Shown here piece after piece: positions 26,239-35,129 of a DNA stretch of 64,000 bases. This DNA comes from an uncultured Rhodobacterales bacterium (GTDB taxonomy: Bacteria; Pseudomonadota; Alphaproteobacteria; Rhodobacterales; Rhodobacteraceae): contig CAIQOV010000003.1 in NCBI GenBank assembly GCA_903873585.1, positions 42,032-106,031 of the forward strand, in the 5' to 3' direction. Each line of letters begins with the position of its first letter. Position 1 is the stretch's first letter. The notes below the pieces were generated by a model. That model was not told the DNA's origin. It did no database searches and saw nothing but the letters and a program-made list of their open reading frames with translations. Made by a program: the position numbers and the translations under genes.

Positions 26239-27012
26239 TTACCCCTTCGCCTTCGGCGTCAGCAACTTCGCTGGTCGCAGCGCCTCGGCTGCTTTGAACA
26301 GGCTGAAGGTTTGGTTCACATAATTCACCACGCCGCCGATCTGATCCATATACTTGGTCAGTTCCGGCGTGCGTTCGGCTTCTACCACTTGCACGGGGCG
26401 TTCGGGGTTTTGGCTTTCGAACTGGCAGTAAAACAGCGGCTCGCCACGGCGCAGCACGATGTCTTTTTCCGGCTCGTGCCATTCAAACGCCCACATCAAG
26501 GGGCGCGGCCAGGCGTTCAGCGGGAAGCGGCCGCCGAAGATCGTGCCGGGCAATGGGTTAGGCCGGTAATGCGCAAAGGTGCCGATCTGCGAGATATAGA
26601 CCAGCTCATCCGCGATAAAGCAGTAGGGCAGCGCCAGTTGCACCGTTGGCCTGTCAGGATAGCGCCACTCGCTTTCGGCGACCAAGCTTAGAACCTCGTT
26701 CAGCTTGTTGGCGCGAATAGACGATGCCGCCCCCGCGCGGTTGATCAGATGCGGTTTGCCCTTATCATCGCGCGAAAAGCCTATGTGCAGATCAAACGGG
26801 CAATTGATCACGAAATACCGGCTTTCCAATTGGATCACCGCCGGACAGCGGCTGGCCGATTTGGCGTGGGCCTTGTTGGTTTGGCGAAAGATCAGCCGTT
26901 CGGGCGCATCATACAGCACCGCCCCTTTGTCAGATGTCAAAAACCAGCCCACGGTCACGGGGCCAGCGTTTGGCCCCTGATCGGGACTGTCAAATGCAAC
27001 GGTGATTTCCAT
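26239..27012 (-). CDS. Conserved hypothetical protein
   Basis: 257 aa, family not recognised. Soluble, rich in Pro and aromatic residues, for example LALPYCFIADELVYISQIG and HYRPNPLPGTIFGGRFPLN, and WAFEWHEPEKDIVLRRGEP. It has no signal peptide or membrane helix. The tail TKYMDQIGGVVNYVNQTFSL is helical. The ATG at 27012 has AAGGGGG just upstream; the open frame reaches 27039. It lies 48 bases downstream of the MFS gene in the same direction and may be cotranscribed with it. Confidence 0.7.
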   Translation of the reverse strand: MEITVAFDSPDQGPNAGPVTVGWFLTSDKGAVLYDAPERLIFRQTNKAHAKSASRCPAVIQLESRYFVINCPFDLHIGFSRDDKGKPHLINRAGAASSIRANKLNEVLSLVAESEWRYPDRPTVQLALPYCFIADELVYISQIGTFAHYRPNPLPGTIFGGRFPLNAWPRPLMWAFEWHEPEKDIVLRRGEPLFYCQFESQNPERPVQVVEAERTPELTKYMDQIGGVVNYVNQTFSLFKAAEALRPAKLLTPKAKG

Positions 27013-27060
27013 ATGTGCCCCCTTAAATAGCCGCAACAAAACCCCCGCGCGGGCGGCGTG

Positions 27061-28476
27061 TCAACTGGCGGCTTTGGCTTTCACCATGCTTTGCCCCGCA
27101 TCGGGCCGCAAACGCGCGAAGATCACCGCCGAGGCAAGGGCCAAACAGGCGACCAAGGCAAAGACATAAGGAAGGTTGCCCACATCGGGCGGTGCCGTGC
27201 CGCGCAGCGCGCCGCAAATCTCTAGCGCCATGGCGGCAAGGGTGATGCCCACCGACCCCGACAATTGCTGCAACACCGCCGTAAAGGATGTGGCAGAGGA
27301 TAGGCGCTCTGCCGTCACCTCGGCATAGCCGATCGCGTTGATCGAGGTGAATTGCAACGACCGTGACAGACCCCCCGCCACCAGAACCGCCAACATCACC
27401 GGCACAGGCGTGGTTTGCGTGAACAGGGCTGGCCCCAAGATCAGCAGCCCCGAAATCGCCGCATTGCCCATCAGCACGCCGCGAAAGCCAAAGCGGCGCA
27501 GCAGCGGTTGGGCGGCAAACTTCATCGCCATCGCCCCCAAGCCCGACGAAAACGTCAGCAGGCCAGAGGCGAAGGCCGTCAGCCCGAACCCCAGTTGAAA
27601 CATCAGCGGCAACAGAAACGGCAGCGCCCCCACGCTGATGCGAAACAGGCTGCCCGCCGTCACCGAAATGCGAAAGGTGGGCAGGGTGAGCAGGCGCAAA
27701 TCCACCAGCGGGTCATCCACCCGCAAAGCGTGGCGCACAAAGGCCAAGGTCAGCGCTACTCCGCCCAAAACCAGCGCCAGCACCGCCCAAAGGGGCGCAA
27801 GGTTCAAACCTGCCAGCGTCAGCCCCGTTAGAAAGGCGGCAAGCCCCGGGCCAGCCAGCACAAAGCCTTTCAGATCAAAGCGCCCCGTCGCAGGTTCGCG
27901 GATGTTGGGAATAAGCAAGGTGGCCAGCACAATGCCCAGCACCGCCAGCGGAATGTTGATCCAGAAAATCCAGCGCCAATGGAAATAGGTGGTGATATAG
28001 CCGCCCAACACCGGCCCCATGACCGGCCCCAGCAGCGCAGGCACGGTCAGCCATGCCAAGGCCCCCACCAACCCATCGCGCGGCACCGTGCGCAGCACGA
28101 TCAGCCGCCCAACGGGCACCATCATCGACCCGCCAATGCCCTGCAACGTGCGCGCCAGCACCAGTTGCCACAGCCCCTGCGACAGGCCGCAGGCGACCGA
28201 TCCCAGCGCAAAGACCAAAATCGCCGCACGAAACACCACCCGCGCGCCGAACCTGTCAGCCGCCCAGCCCGAAGCCGGAATAAACACCGCCAGCGCCAGC
28301 AGATACGATGTCAGCACCAGTTTCAGATGAATAGGGTCGGTCGCCAGATCAACCGCCATAGCGGGCAGCGAAGTGGATAGAACCGAGGAGTCGATATTCT
28401 CCATCAGCAAAGCCACCGCCACAATCAGCGGAACGACCCGCGTCAAGCGCGGTGCAGAGAGGATGATTGGGGCCAT
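27061..28476 (-). CDS. MFS drug/solute exporter, DHA2 (EmrB/QacA) type
   Basis: 471 aa with about 14 hydrophobic segments. Motifs: LMENIDSSVLSTSLPAMAVD in TM1 (the DHA2 D1 motif with acidic residue), GWAADRFGARVVF after TM2 (motif A, normally GxLaDrxGrkxxl), RTLQGIGGSMMVPVGR in TM4 (motif B), and GPVMGPVLGGYI in TM5 (motif C of antiporters). Proton-coupled efflux is the family role; the substrate is unknown. It is divergent from the CoA-transferase operon across a 130-bp region with an inverted repeat, so both may answer to one regulator. Confidence 0.9.
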   Translation of the reverse strand: MAPIILSAPRLTRVVPLIVAVALLMENIDSSVLSTSLPAMAVDLATDPIHLKLVLTSYLLALAVFIPASGWAADRFGARVVFRAAILVFALGSVACGLSQGLWQLVLARTLQGIGGSMMVPVGRLIVLRTVPRDGLVGALAWLTVPALLGPVMGPVLGGYITTYFHWRWIFWINIPLAVLGIVLATLLIPNIREPATGRFDLKGFVLAGPGLAAFLTGLTLAGLNLAPLWAVLALVLGGVALTLAFVRHALRVDDPLVDLRLLTLPTFRISVTAGSLFRISVGALPFLLPLMFQLGFGLTAFASGLLTFSSGLGAMAMKFAAQPLLRRFGFRGVLMGNAAISGLLILGPALFTQTTPVPVMLAVLVAGGLSRSLQFTSINAIGYAEVTAERLSSATSFTAVLQQLSGSVGITLAAMALEICGALRGTAPPDVGNLPYVFALVACLALASAVIFARLRPDAGQSMVKAKAAS

Positions 28477-28545
28477 ATGACCTTGTCCTCCAAGCGGTTG
28501 GCATAGGCAAGAGGCCGCGCTTGAAGAGGATTTGAAAAAAGGGGA

Positions 28546-28587
28546 TTGCCAGAATTGGACCGTTCCAATAACTTTTGTGGAACGGTC
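28546..28587 (+). promoter_or_regulatory. Promoter with overlapping inverted repeat, CoA-transferase operon
   Basis: TTGCCA (28546-28551) and TAACTT (28569-28574) are spaced by 17 bp, a plausible sigma-70 promoter. A perfect inverted repeat GACCGTTCC (28558-28566) / GGAACGGTC (28579-28587) flanks the -10 element. It is a likely operator for a dimeric repressor; the same hairpin could instead act in the leader RNA. Confidence 0.55.
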
Positions 28588-28608
28588 TAAAGAACGGGCA
28601 GGAATGGC

Positions 28609-30180
28609 ATGGGCAAACTGGTTTCAGCGGCAGAGGCGGTCGCGCGCATTCAGGATGGGGCGGTGGTGACGGTGTCGTCGTCATCGGCTTTGGGCTGCCC
28701 CGATAAGGTGCTGGAAGCCCTAGGTGCCCACTTTCGCGCCACAGGCCACCCGCGCGGCATTACCACGCTGCACCCGATTGCGGCGGGGGATATGTACGGC
28801 GTGAAGGGCGTTGACCATATCGCGCAAGATGGGCTTTTGGCGCGGGTGATTGGCGGGTCTTATCCGTCAGGCTCTTCCAACCTGCCCATGCCAGAGATTT
28901 GGAAGATGGTCAGCGAAGACCGCATTCCCGCCTATAACGTGCCTTCGGGCATTCTGTTCGATATGCACCGCGATGTGGCGGCGCGAAAGGCGGGGGTGCT
29001 GACGAAGGTTGGCTTGCAAACCTTTGTCGACCCGACCTTGCAAGGCTGTGCCATGAACGCCAAGGCCGCCGCCGCCCCCATCGTGCACCGTGTGGAATTT
29101 GGCGGCGAGACGTGGCTGCATTTTCCCAACATCATCCCCGATGTCTGCATTCTGCGCGCCACCACGGCGGACGAGCGCGGCAATCTGACCTATGAACACG
29201 AAGGCGCTTATCTGGGCGGGCTGGATCAGGCGATTGCCACGCGCAACCACGGCGGGCTGGTGATTGCCCAAGTCAAACGCCTCACCGCCGCAGGCAGCCT
29301 GCGCCCGCATGATGTGCGCGTGCCGGGGCATTTGGTCGATCTGATCGTGCTAGACCCTGATCAAAAGCAAACCACCGAAACCCCATATGATCCCGCCATT
29401 TCGGGCGAGGTGATCCGCCCTTGGGCCAGCTTTGATCTGGCCGAACATGGCGTGGAAAAGGTGATCGCACGCCGCGCCGCGATGGAGCTGCGGCGGGGGA
29501 TGACGGCCAACTTGGGCTTTGGCATCTCGGCCCTTGTGCCGCGCATTCTGCTAGAGGCCGGCGAACCGCAGGCGGTGACTTGGGCGATTGAACAAGGCGC
29601 TGTCGGGGGTATGCCCTTGACCGGCTTTGCCTTTGGCTGTGCCAGCAACGCCGATGGCTATATGCCCTCGCCCAATCAGTTCACCTATTTTCAGGGTGGC
29701 GGGTTTGACATGACGTTTTTGTCGTTCCTAGAGGTGGATGTGGACGGCAACGTCAACGTCTCAAAACTCGGCAAGAAGCCGTATTTAACGGCGGGATGTG
29801 GCGGGTTTGTTGACATCACGGCCCATGCCAAGAAGATCGTCTTTTCGGGATGGTTTGAAGCGGGGGCCGAGATTGCTTTGGATGATACCGGCCTGCGCGT
29901 CACCAAACCGGGCAAGTTCACCAAGATGGTCGACAAGGTGGAACACGTGACCTTTTCCGGCGCACGGGCGCGCGCAGAGGGGCAAGAGGTGCTGTATGTG
30001 ACCGAACGCTGCGTGATCCGGCTGATGGCCGAAGGGCTGGTGGCAACCGAACTGATGCCCGGAATCGACCCCGCGCGCGACATCATCGCCGCCTCACACG
30101 GCAGGGTGCGGGTGGCGGAAAATGCCAAGGTTCTGCCGCTAAGCCTGATGTCACCATCCGCGATGGAGTTGACCTTATGA
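28609..30180 (+). CDS. Acyl-CoA : carboxylate CoA-transferase (fused alpha/beta)
   Basis: 523 aa single-chain family I CoA-transferase related to propionate/acetate CoA-transferase and 3-oxoacid CoA-transferases. The alpha half begins GKLVSAAEAVARIQDGAVVT with a glycine-rich CoA-binding loop. The beta half has WAIEQGAVGGMPLTGFAFG, where the Glu forms the glutamyl-CoA intermediate. It moves CoA from a donor such as acetyl-CoA to an organic acid and so activates the operon's substrate. Start ATG 28609 has a GCAGGA site. The stop overlaps the next ATG by 4 bp. Confidence 0.88.
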   Translation: MGKLVSAAEAVARIQDGAVVTVSSSSALGCPDKVLEALGAHFRATGHPRGITTLHPIAAGDMYGVKGVDHIAQDGLLARVIGGSYPSGSSNLPMPEIWKMVSEDRIPAYNVPSGILFDMHRDVAARKAGVLTKVGLQTFVDPTLQGCAMNAKAAAAPIVHRVEFGGETWLHFPNIIPDVCILRATTADERGNLTYEHEGAYLGGLDQAIATRNHGGLVIAQVKRLTAAGSLRPHDVRVPGHLVDLIVLDPDQKQTTETPYDPAISGEVIRPWASFDLAEHGVEKVIARRAAMELRRGMTANLGFGISALVPRILLEAGEPQAVTWAIEQGAVGGMPLTGFAFGCASNADGYMPSPNQFTYFQGGGFDMTFLSFLEVDVDGNVNVSKLGKKPYLTAGCGGFVDITAHAKKIVFSGWFEAGAEIALDDTGLRVTKPGKFTKMVDKVEHVTFSGARARAEGQEVLYVTERCVIRLMAEGLVATELMPGIDPARDIIAASHGRVRVAENAKVLPLSLMSPSAMELTL

Positions 30181-30944
30181 GCAGCGTTCACCTGCTGATT
30201 GACGGTGCTGTTGCCGAACTGCGGCTGGATAACCCCGCCAAGCTGAACGCGCTGACCCCCGCGATGCTGGACCAGATTTTGGCGCATTGTGATACGGTGG
30301 AAAGCAACGGTGATGTGGTGGCAGTTCTGGTCACGGCCACAGGCCCAAAGGCCTTTTGCACTGGCGCAGACATCACCGCTTGGGCCGACCTGTCGCCCGC
30401 CGATTTCGCCCGCCATTGGGTGCGCGCGGGGCACCGTGTGTTTGACCGATTGGCACGGCTTGCCAAACCCACCATCGCCGTTCTGGAAGGGCCAGCCTAT
30501 GGCGGCGGGCTGGAACTCGCGGCGGCTTGCGACATTCGGGTGATGGGGCGGGGGGCGAAGATCGCCCTGCCAGAAACCAGCGTGGGCATCGTGCCGGGCT
30601 GGTCAGGATCGCAACGCTTGGCGCGGCTGCTGCCGGAAGCGGTGCTGAAGGAAATGGCGCTGTTTGGGCGGGTATTGACAGCCGATCGCTGTGCCACCTT
30701 GGGCTTTGCCGCTGAAGTGTCAGACGACCCAAGTGCCACAGCCCTAGACATCGCTGACCGCCTGCGCGCCACATCCCCGCGCGCGACCGAGGTGGCGAAG
30801 TACATGATCCATGCCGCCGTGGGTGAGGATCGTGCCGCGATGATCGAAGCGCTAGGGTCTGGCATGACAGCGGCGAGTGCGGATAAGGCCGAAGGGGTGG
30901 CGGCGTTTCGCGCCAAGCGCAAACCTGTGTTTGGCGGGCAATAA
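30177..30944 (+). CDS. Enoyl-CoA hydratase/isomerase family protein
   Basis: 255-aa crotonase. The oxyanion-hole segments are KAFCTGADITAW and EGPAYGGGLELAAACDIRV, and IALPETSVGIVPGWSGSQRLARLL supplies the usual Glu in position for hydration. Translationally coupled to the CoA-transferase by an ATGA overlap, so it probably acts on the CoA ester that enzyme makes. A GC hairpin 15 bases after its stop separates it from the next operon. Confidence 0.9.
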   Translation: MSSVHLLIDGAVAELRLDNPAKLNALTPAMLDQILAHCDTVESNGDVVAVLVTATGPKAFCTGADITAWADLSPADFARHWVRAGHRVFDRLARLAKPTIAVLEGPAYGGGLELAAACDIRVMGRGAKIALPETSVGIVPGWSGSQRLARLLPEAVLKEMALFGRVLTADRCATLGFAAEVSDDPSATALDIADRLRATSPRATEVAKYMIHAAVGEDRAAMIEALGSGMTAASADKAEGVAAFRAKRKPVFGGQ

Positions 30945-30959
30945 CACCCGTGGCACCAA

Positions 30960-31012
30960 GCGGGGGTTTCACACCCCCGCACCCCTGTGGGCTATTTGGG
31001 CACGTATGAAAG
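30960..31012 (+). repeat. Single-copy GC hairpin with conserved box
   Basis: GCGGGGGT-TTCAC-ACCCCCGC at 30960-30980, identical to the units after gltB, followed by ACCCCTGTGGGCTATTTGG and CACGTATGAAAG (to 31012). It falls between two gene groups and just before the GMC oxidoreductase start. It may be a terminator or processing site. Confidence 0.8.
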
Positions 31013-31023
31013 TTGGAAGCGGT

Positions 31024-32511
31024 ATGACACAGCCAGAGATCATCATCATCGGATCGGGGATGGGCGGGGCGAGTTTGGCGGCGGCCCTCGCCCCTTCGGG
31101 CAAACAGATTTTGATTTTGGAAAAGGGCGATTGGCTGAAGGATTCGCCCCAAGCGCGCGACGGGGCGGCGATTTTTGGCGGATATTTTCGGTCAGACGAA
31201 ACGTGGCTGGATCAGGCGGGCAAGCCCTTTCATCCCGGCAATTACTACTACCCCGGCGGCAACACCAAGTTCTACGGCGCGGTTTTGCTGCGCTACCGCG
31301 CCGAGGATTTCGCGCCTTTGCAGCATGTGGAAGGCAAAACGCCGGGATGGCCGCTGGACTATGCCCAGATGGAGCCGTGGTATACCAAGGCCGAAGCCTT
31401 GTACCAAGTGCACGGCGCTTTGGGCTATGACCCGACCGAACCGCCGCATTCCACGCCCTATCCCTATCCGCCCGTGCCGGATGAACCTGTGGTCGCCGAC
31501 CTTGCCGCGCGGTTAAAGGCGCAAGGGTTGAAAGTAGGCCCCGTGCCGCTGGGTGTGGACATCGACAAATGGCTGGAAGGCGGGCCGCAAACCTTTGACG
31601 GCTTTCCCAACACGCGCGGCGGTAAGATGGATGCCGAAACCTGCGGGCTGGCCGAGGCGTTAAAGCACCCCAACGTCACCTTGCTGCGCAATGCCGAGGT
31701 GACACAGCTGCACGCGCAAGGGCGCAAGATTACGGCGGTGGAATATGTGTCAAACGGGCAAGCCCAGCGCATTTCAGCGCCGGTGATTTGCCTGTGCATG
31801 GGGGCGGTGAAATCGGCGGCGATGCTGCTGACCTCGGCCAATGAAGATCACCCTAGCGGCTTAGCGAACAGCTCTGACCAAGTGGGGCGGAATTTTATGA
31901 ACCACAATATCTCGGCGGTTTTGGCCTTTAGCCCCTTTCGCCGCAACACCAGCGTTTATGAAAAGACCATCCAGTTCAACGATTGGTATCTGGAAGGTGG
32001 GCCTGACAACCGCCCGCTTGGCAATGTGCAAATGTTAGGCAGGGTGACGGGGCCGATTCTGGCGGCGGAAACGGGGTGGCCTTTGTGGCTGGCATCATAT
32101 GTCGCCGATCATTCGATGCACTTGATGACCATGTCCGAAGACCTGCCAAACCCTGACAGCCGCGTTCTGGTGCAAAACGGCAAGATCGTGCTGCATTGGC
32201 AGCGCAGCAATTTCGGCGCGCATCAGTATTTGACCGCCAAGCTGAAGACCGCTTTGCGCAAGGCGGGGTGGCCTGTGGTGGTATCAAAGACGTTTGAAAA
32301 GAAATCACCCAGCCACCAGTGCGGCACGGCGCGCATGGGGGATGATCCGAAGGCGTCGGTCGTGGATGTGAATCTGAAAGCGCATGATCTGGACAATCTT
32401 TATGTGGTGGATGCCTCTGTCTTGCCAACATCCGCCGCGGTCAACCCCAGCCTGACCATCGCCGCTTTGGCGCTGCGGGCGGGGGACCATATCTTGCAGG
32501 TGCTGGCATGA
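31024..32511 (+). CDS. GMC-family FAD oxidoreductase (1)
   Basis: 495 aa. The N-terminal IIIIGSGMGGASLAAALAPSG is the FAD-binding loop, with the acidic ILEKG after strand 2. The NTKFYGAVLLRYRAEDF segment and the C-terminal HQCGTARMGDDP and VVDASVLPTSAAVNPSLTIAALA carry the conserved His and Asn of GMC dehydrogenases. These enzymes oxidise alcohols or sugar hydroxyls; no signal peptide or TAT motif, so cytoplasmic. ATG 31024 is the first good start (the frame opens inside the preceding gene). It heads a seven-gene operon. Confidence 0.88.
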   Translation: MTQPEIIIIGSGMGGASLAAALAPSGKQILILEKGDWLKDSPQARDGAAIFGGYFRSDETWLDQAGKPFHPGNYYYPGGNTKFYGAVLLRYRAEDFAPLQHVEGKTPGWPLDYAQMEPWYTKAEALYQVHGALGYDPTEPPHSTPYPYPPVPDEPVVADLAARLKAQGLKVGPVPLGVDIDKWLEGGPQTFDGFPNTRGGKMDAETCGLAEALKHPNVTLLRNAEVTQLHAQGRKITAVEYVSNGQAQRISAPVICLCMGAVKSAAMLLTSANEDHPSGLANSSDQVGRNFMNHNISAVLAFSPFRRNTSVYEKTIQFNDWYLEGGPDNRPLGNVQMLGRVTGPILAAETGWPLWLASYVADHSMHLMTMSEDLPNPDSRVLVQNGKIVLHWQRSNFGAHQYLTAKLKTALRKAGWPVVVSKTFEKKSPSHQCGTARMGDDPKASVVDVNLKAHDLDNLYVVDASVLPTSAAVNPSLTIAALALRAGDHILQVLA

Positions 32512-33245
32512 AAACCGCGCTGATCACGGGCGGGCAGCAGGGCATTGGCCTTGGCATCGCCCAAGCGCTGTCGGCGGCGGGCTTCGCCGTGGTGATGGCG
32601 GCGGAAGTGGAGGAGAGTGCGCCTGCGGTGCAAGCGGCCCTGAAAGCGCTGCCCAAGGCGCGGTATCTGCGGCATGATCTGGCAGGCGGCGACCCAGCGG
32701 CCTTGCTGGATGCTGTGGGGGATGTGACCTGTTTTGTCTCGAACGCAGGGGTTCCGGCCCGTCAGCGCGGCGATATGCTAAGCGTGACGGCGGAAAGCTT
32801 TGACCATGTGATGGGCATCAACTTGCGCGACGCTTTCTTTCTGGCGCAAGAGGTGGCGCGGCGGATGTTGGCCGCCCCCTCGGCCCACTATCGGTCGATG
32901 CTGTTTATCACTTCGGTCAGCGCGCAGATGATCTCGGTTGAGCGGGCGGAATACTGCCTGTCGAAATCCGCCGCAGCCACGATGGCGCAGTTGTTCGCCG
33001 TGCGCATGGCCCCGCACGGTGTGGGCGTGTTCGATCTGCGGCCGGGCATTATCGACACGGCGATGACGGCTGCGGTGCATGACAAATACTCCGCCCGCAT
33101 CGCCGAGGGCTTGGTTCCCGCCCAGCGTTGGGGCCTTCCGGCGGATATAGGCGCTGTCGCCGTGCCCTTGGCGCTGGGGCAGATGGCCTTTGCCAATGGC
33201 GCCGTTCTGCCGGTGGACGGCGGGCTTTCAATCAGCAGGTTGTGA
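32508..33245 (+). CDS. Short-chain dehydrogenase/reductase
   Basis: 245-aa classical SDR. NAD(P)-binding TGGQQGIGLGIAQALSAAG, the NAG motif (FVSNAGVP), catalytic Ser in ITSVSAQ and YCLSK (YxxxK). The C-terminus (GAVLPVDGGLSISRL) is typical of 3-oxoacyl-ACP-reductase-like dehydrogenases. Starts within the stop of the GMC gene (ATGA) and is 1 base before the second GMC gene. Probably oxidises or reduces an intermediate of the same pathway. Confidence 0.9.
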   Translation: MKTALITGGQQGIGLGIAQALSAAGFAVVMAAEVEESAPAVQAALKALPKARYLRHDLAGGDPAALLDAVGDVTCFVSNAGVPARQRGDMLSVTAESFDHVMGINLRDAFFLAQEVARRMLAAPSAHYRSMLFITSVSAQMISVERAEYCLSKSAAATMAQLFAVRMAPHGVGVFDLRPGIIDTAMTAAVHDKYSARIAEGLVPAQRWGLPADIGAVAVPLALGQMAFANGAVLPVDGGLSISRL

Positions 33246-33246
33246 C

Positions 33247-34818
33247 ATGGATTATGACGTTATCATCATTGGCGGCGGATCGGCTGGATCGGTTCTGGCC
33301 TCTCGCCTGACCGAAGACCCCAACCGCCGCGTGCTGCTGCTAGAGGCGGGGGGGCGTGACCGCCACCCCTTTTACCACCTGCCCGCAGGCTTTGCGAAGA
33401 TGACCAAGGGCATCGGGTCTTGGGGCTGGCATACGGTGCCGCAGCGGCACATGAACAACATGGTGATCCGCTATACCCAAGCCAAGGTGATTGGCGGGGG
33501 GTCGTCTATCAACGCGCAGATCTACACGCGCGGCAATGCGCTGGATTATGACGAATGGCGGCAAGCGGGCTGCACCGGCTGGGGTTATGACGACATCCTG
33601 CCCTATTTCCGCAAGGCCGAGGATAACGACACCTACGATAATCGCTACCACGGCCAAGGTGGGCCCTTGGGCGTCAGCCAACCCCGCGCGCCTTTGCCGA
33701 TCTGTGACGCTTACTTTGCCGCCGCAGCCCAACTGGGCATTCCGCGCAACATGGATATGACGGGCGAAGTGCAAGATGGCGTGGGCTTTTACCAACTGAC
33801 GCAAAAGAACTACCGCAGGTCTTCCACCGCCGTGGCCTATCTGCGCCCCGCCGAACGCCGCCCTAACCTGACGGTGCAAACCGGCGCGCAAGTGCTGCGC
33901 ATTGTGGTCGACCAAGGCCGCGCCACGGGGTTGGAGCTGGCAGGCCAAGGCGTGCTGCGCGCCGGTGAGGTGATCTTGTCGGCAGGGGCCATCGGGTCGC
34001 CGCGCTTGTTGCAACTGTCAGGCATTGGCCCTGCCGATCACCTGCGCGACCTTGGCATTCCGGTGGTGTTTGACCAGCCCAACGTGGGGGCGAACCTGCA
34101 AGACCATGTTGACCTGTTTGTCATCGCCGAATGCAGCGGCCCGCACACCTACGACCGCTTCGCTAAGCCGCATCTGTCGGCATGGGCCGCGCTGCAATAT
34201 CTGCTGACGCGCAAGGGGCCGGTGGCCTCTAGCCTGTTTGAAACGGGCGGGTTTTGGTATGCCGACCCCAACGCGCGCTCGCCCGATATTCAACTGCATC
34301 TGGGCTTAGGGTCGGGCATTGAAGCGGGCGTTGCTGCCATGCCGCAAGGCGGGGTTACGCTGAACTCGGCCTACCTGCGCCCCCGTTCGCGTGGCACGGT
34401 CAGGCTGGCGAGTGCCGACCCGCTGGCCGCGCCCTTGATCGACCCGAACTATTGGGCCGACCCGCATGACCGCGAGATGTCGATCAGGGGCCTGAAACTG
34501 GCGCGTGAGATCATGCGCCAAGACGCGCTGAAGCCCTTTGTGCTGGCCGAACGCTTGCCCGGCCCCGATGTGCAAACCGATGCCGATTATTTCAACTACG
34601 CCTGCGCCCACGCCAAGACCGACCACCACCCCGCTGGCACCTGCCGTATGGGGGCCGACCCGCACGCCGTGGTTGACCCGCAGTTGCGCTTTAACGGCAT
34701 TGCCGGCCTGCGCGTGGTAGATGCGTCGATCATGCCCAGCGTGGTGTCTTCCAACACCAACGCCGCCACGATCATGATCGCAGAGAAGGCTGCGGATATG
34801 ATCAGGGGGCAGGCATGA
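33247..34818 (+). CDS. GMC-family FAD oxidoreductase (2), choline dehydrogenase-like
   Basis: 523 aa. DVIIIGGGSAGSVLASRLTE binds FAD; QAKVIGGGSSINAQIYTRG and AGAIGSPRLLQLSGIGP are the two GMC signatures; the end has HHPAGTCRMGADP and VVDASIMPSVVSSNTNAATIMIA with catalytic His and Asn. Closest in style to choline or aliphatic alcohol dehydrogenases. Second GMC enzyme of the operon but only distantly similar to the first (different subfamily), so two oxidation steps are likely. The stop overlaps the Dabb gene by 4 bp. Confidence 0.92.
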   Translation: MDYDVIIIGGGSAGSVLASRLTEDPNRRVLLLEAGGRDRHPFYHLPAGFAKMTKGIGSWGWHTVPQRHMNNMVIRYTQAKVIGGGSSINAQIYTRGNALDYDEWRQAGCTGWGYDDILPYFRKAEDNDTYDNRYHGQGGPLGVSQPRAPLPICDAYFAAAAQLGIPRNMDMTGEVQDGVGFYQLTQKNYRRSSTAVAYLRPAERRPNLTVQTGAQVLRIVVDQGRATGLELAGQGVLRAGEVILSAGAIGSPRLLQLSGIGPADHLRDLGIPVVFDQPNVGANLQDHVDLFVIAECSGPHTYDRFAKPHLSAWAALQYLLTRKGPVASSLFETGGFWYADPNARSPDIQLHLGLGSGIEAGVAAMPQGGVTLNSAYLRPRSRGTVRLASADPLAAPLIDPNYWADPHDREMSIRGLKLAREIMRQDALKPFVLAERLPGPDVQTDADYFNYACAHAKTDHHPAGTCRMGADPHAVVDPQLRFNGIAGLRVVDASIMPSVVSSNTNAATIMIAEKAADMIRGQA

Positions 34819-35126
34819 TCCGCCACATCGTTCTGATCCGCTTTCAACCGCAGGTGACCGAGGCGCAGATAACAGACATCTTCGCCGCCCTGCCCAAGCT
34901 CGCCGCCAAACTGCCCGGAATCGTGGCTTTTGCCGCAGGTCGATCTGAAAGCCCCGAGCAGATTGAACGTGGTTATCTGCACGGCTTCACCATCGACTTT
35001 ACCGGATGGGACGCTTTGCAAACCTATGCCGACGATCCTGACCACAAGGCTTTTGGTGGCCAGTTGGTGGCCCATGCGGCGGGCGGGCTCGACGGGCTTT
35101 TGGTCTTTGATCTGAAGGTATCCTAA
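34815..35126 (+). CDS. Dabb (stress-responsive A/B barrel) domain protein
   Basis: 103 aa, one Dabb ferredoxin-like domain: IRHIVLIRFQPQVTEAQI at the start and GFTIDFTGWDALQTYADDP in the middle, with the usual His pair (IRHIV, DHKAFGG). Dabb proteins form dimeric barrels and include small cyclases and decarboxylases; many are of unknown activity. Its position inside a catabolic operon suggests an isomerase or lyase step on a pathway intermediate. Confidence 0.85.
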   Translation: MIRHIVLIRFQPQVTEAQITDIFAALPKLAAKLPGIVAFAAGRSESPEQIERGYLHGFTIDFTGWDALQTYADDPDHKAFGGQLVAHAAGGLDGLLVFDLKVS

Positions 35127-35129
35127 CCC

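Noticed and set aside
27061..28476. MFS gene as part of the CoA-transferase catabolic pathway
   Set aside because: It is divergent and of exporter type; sharing a promoter region alone does not show that it imports the substrate.
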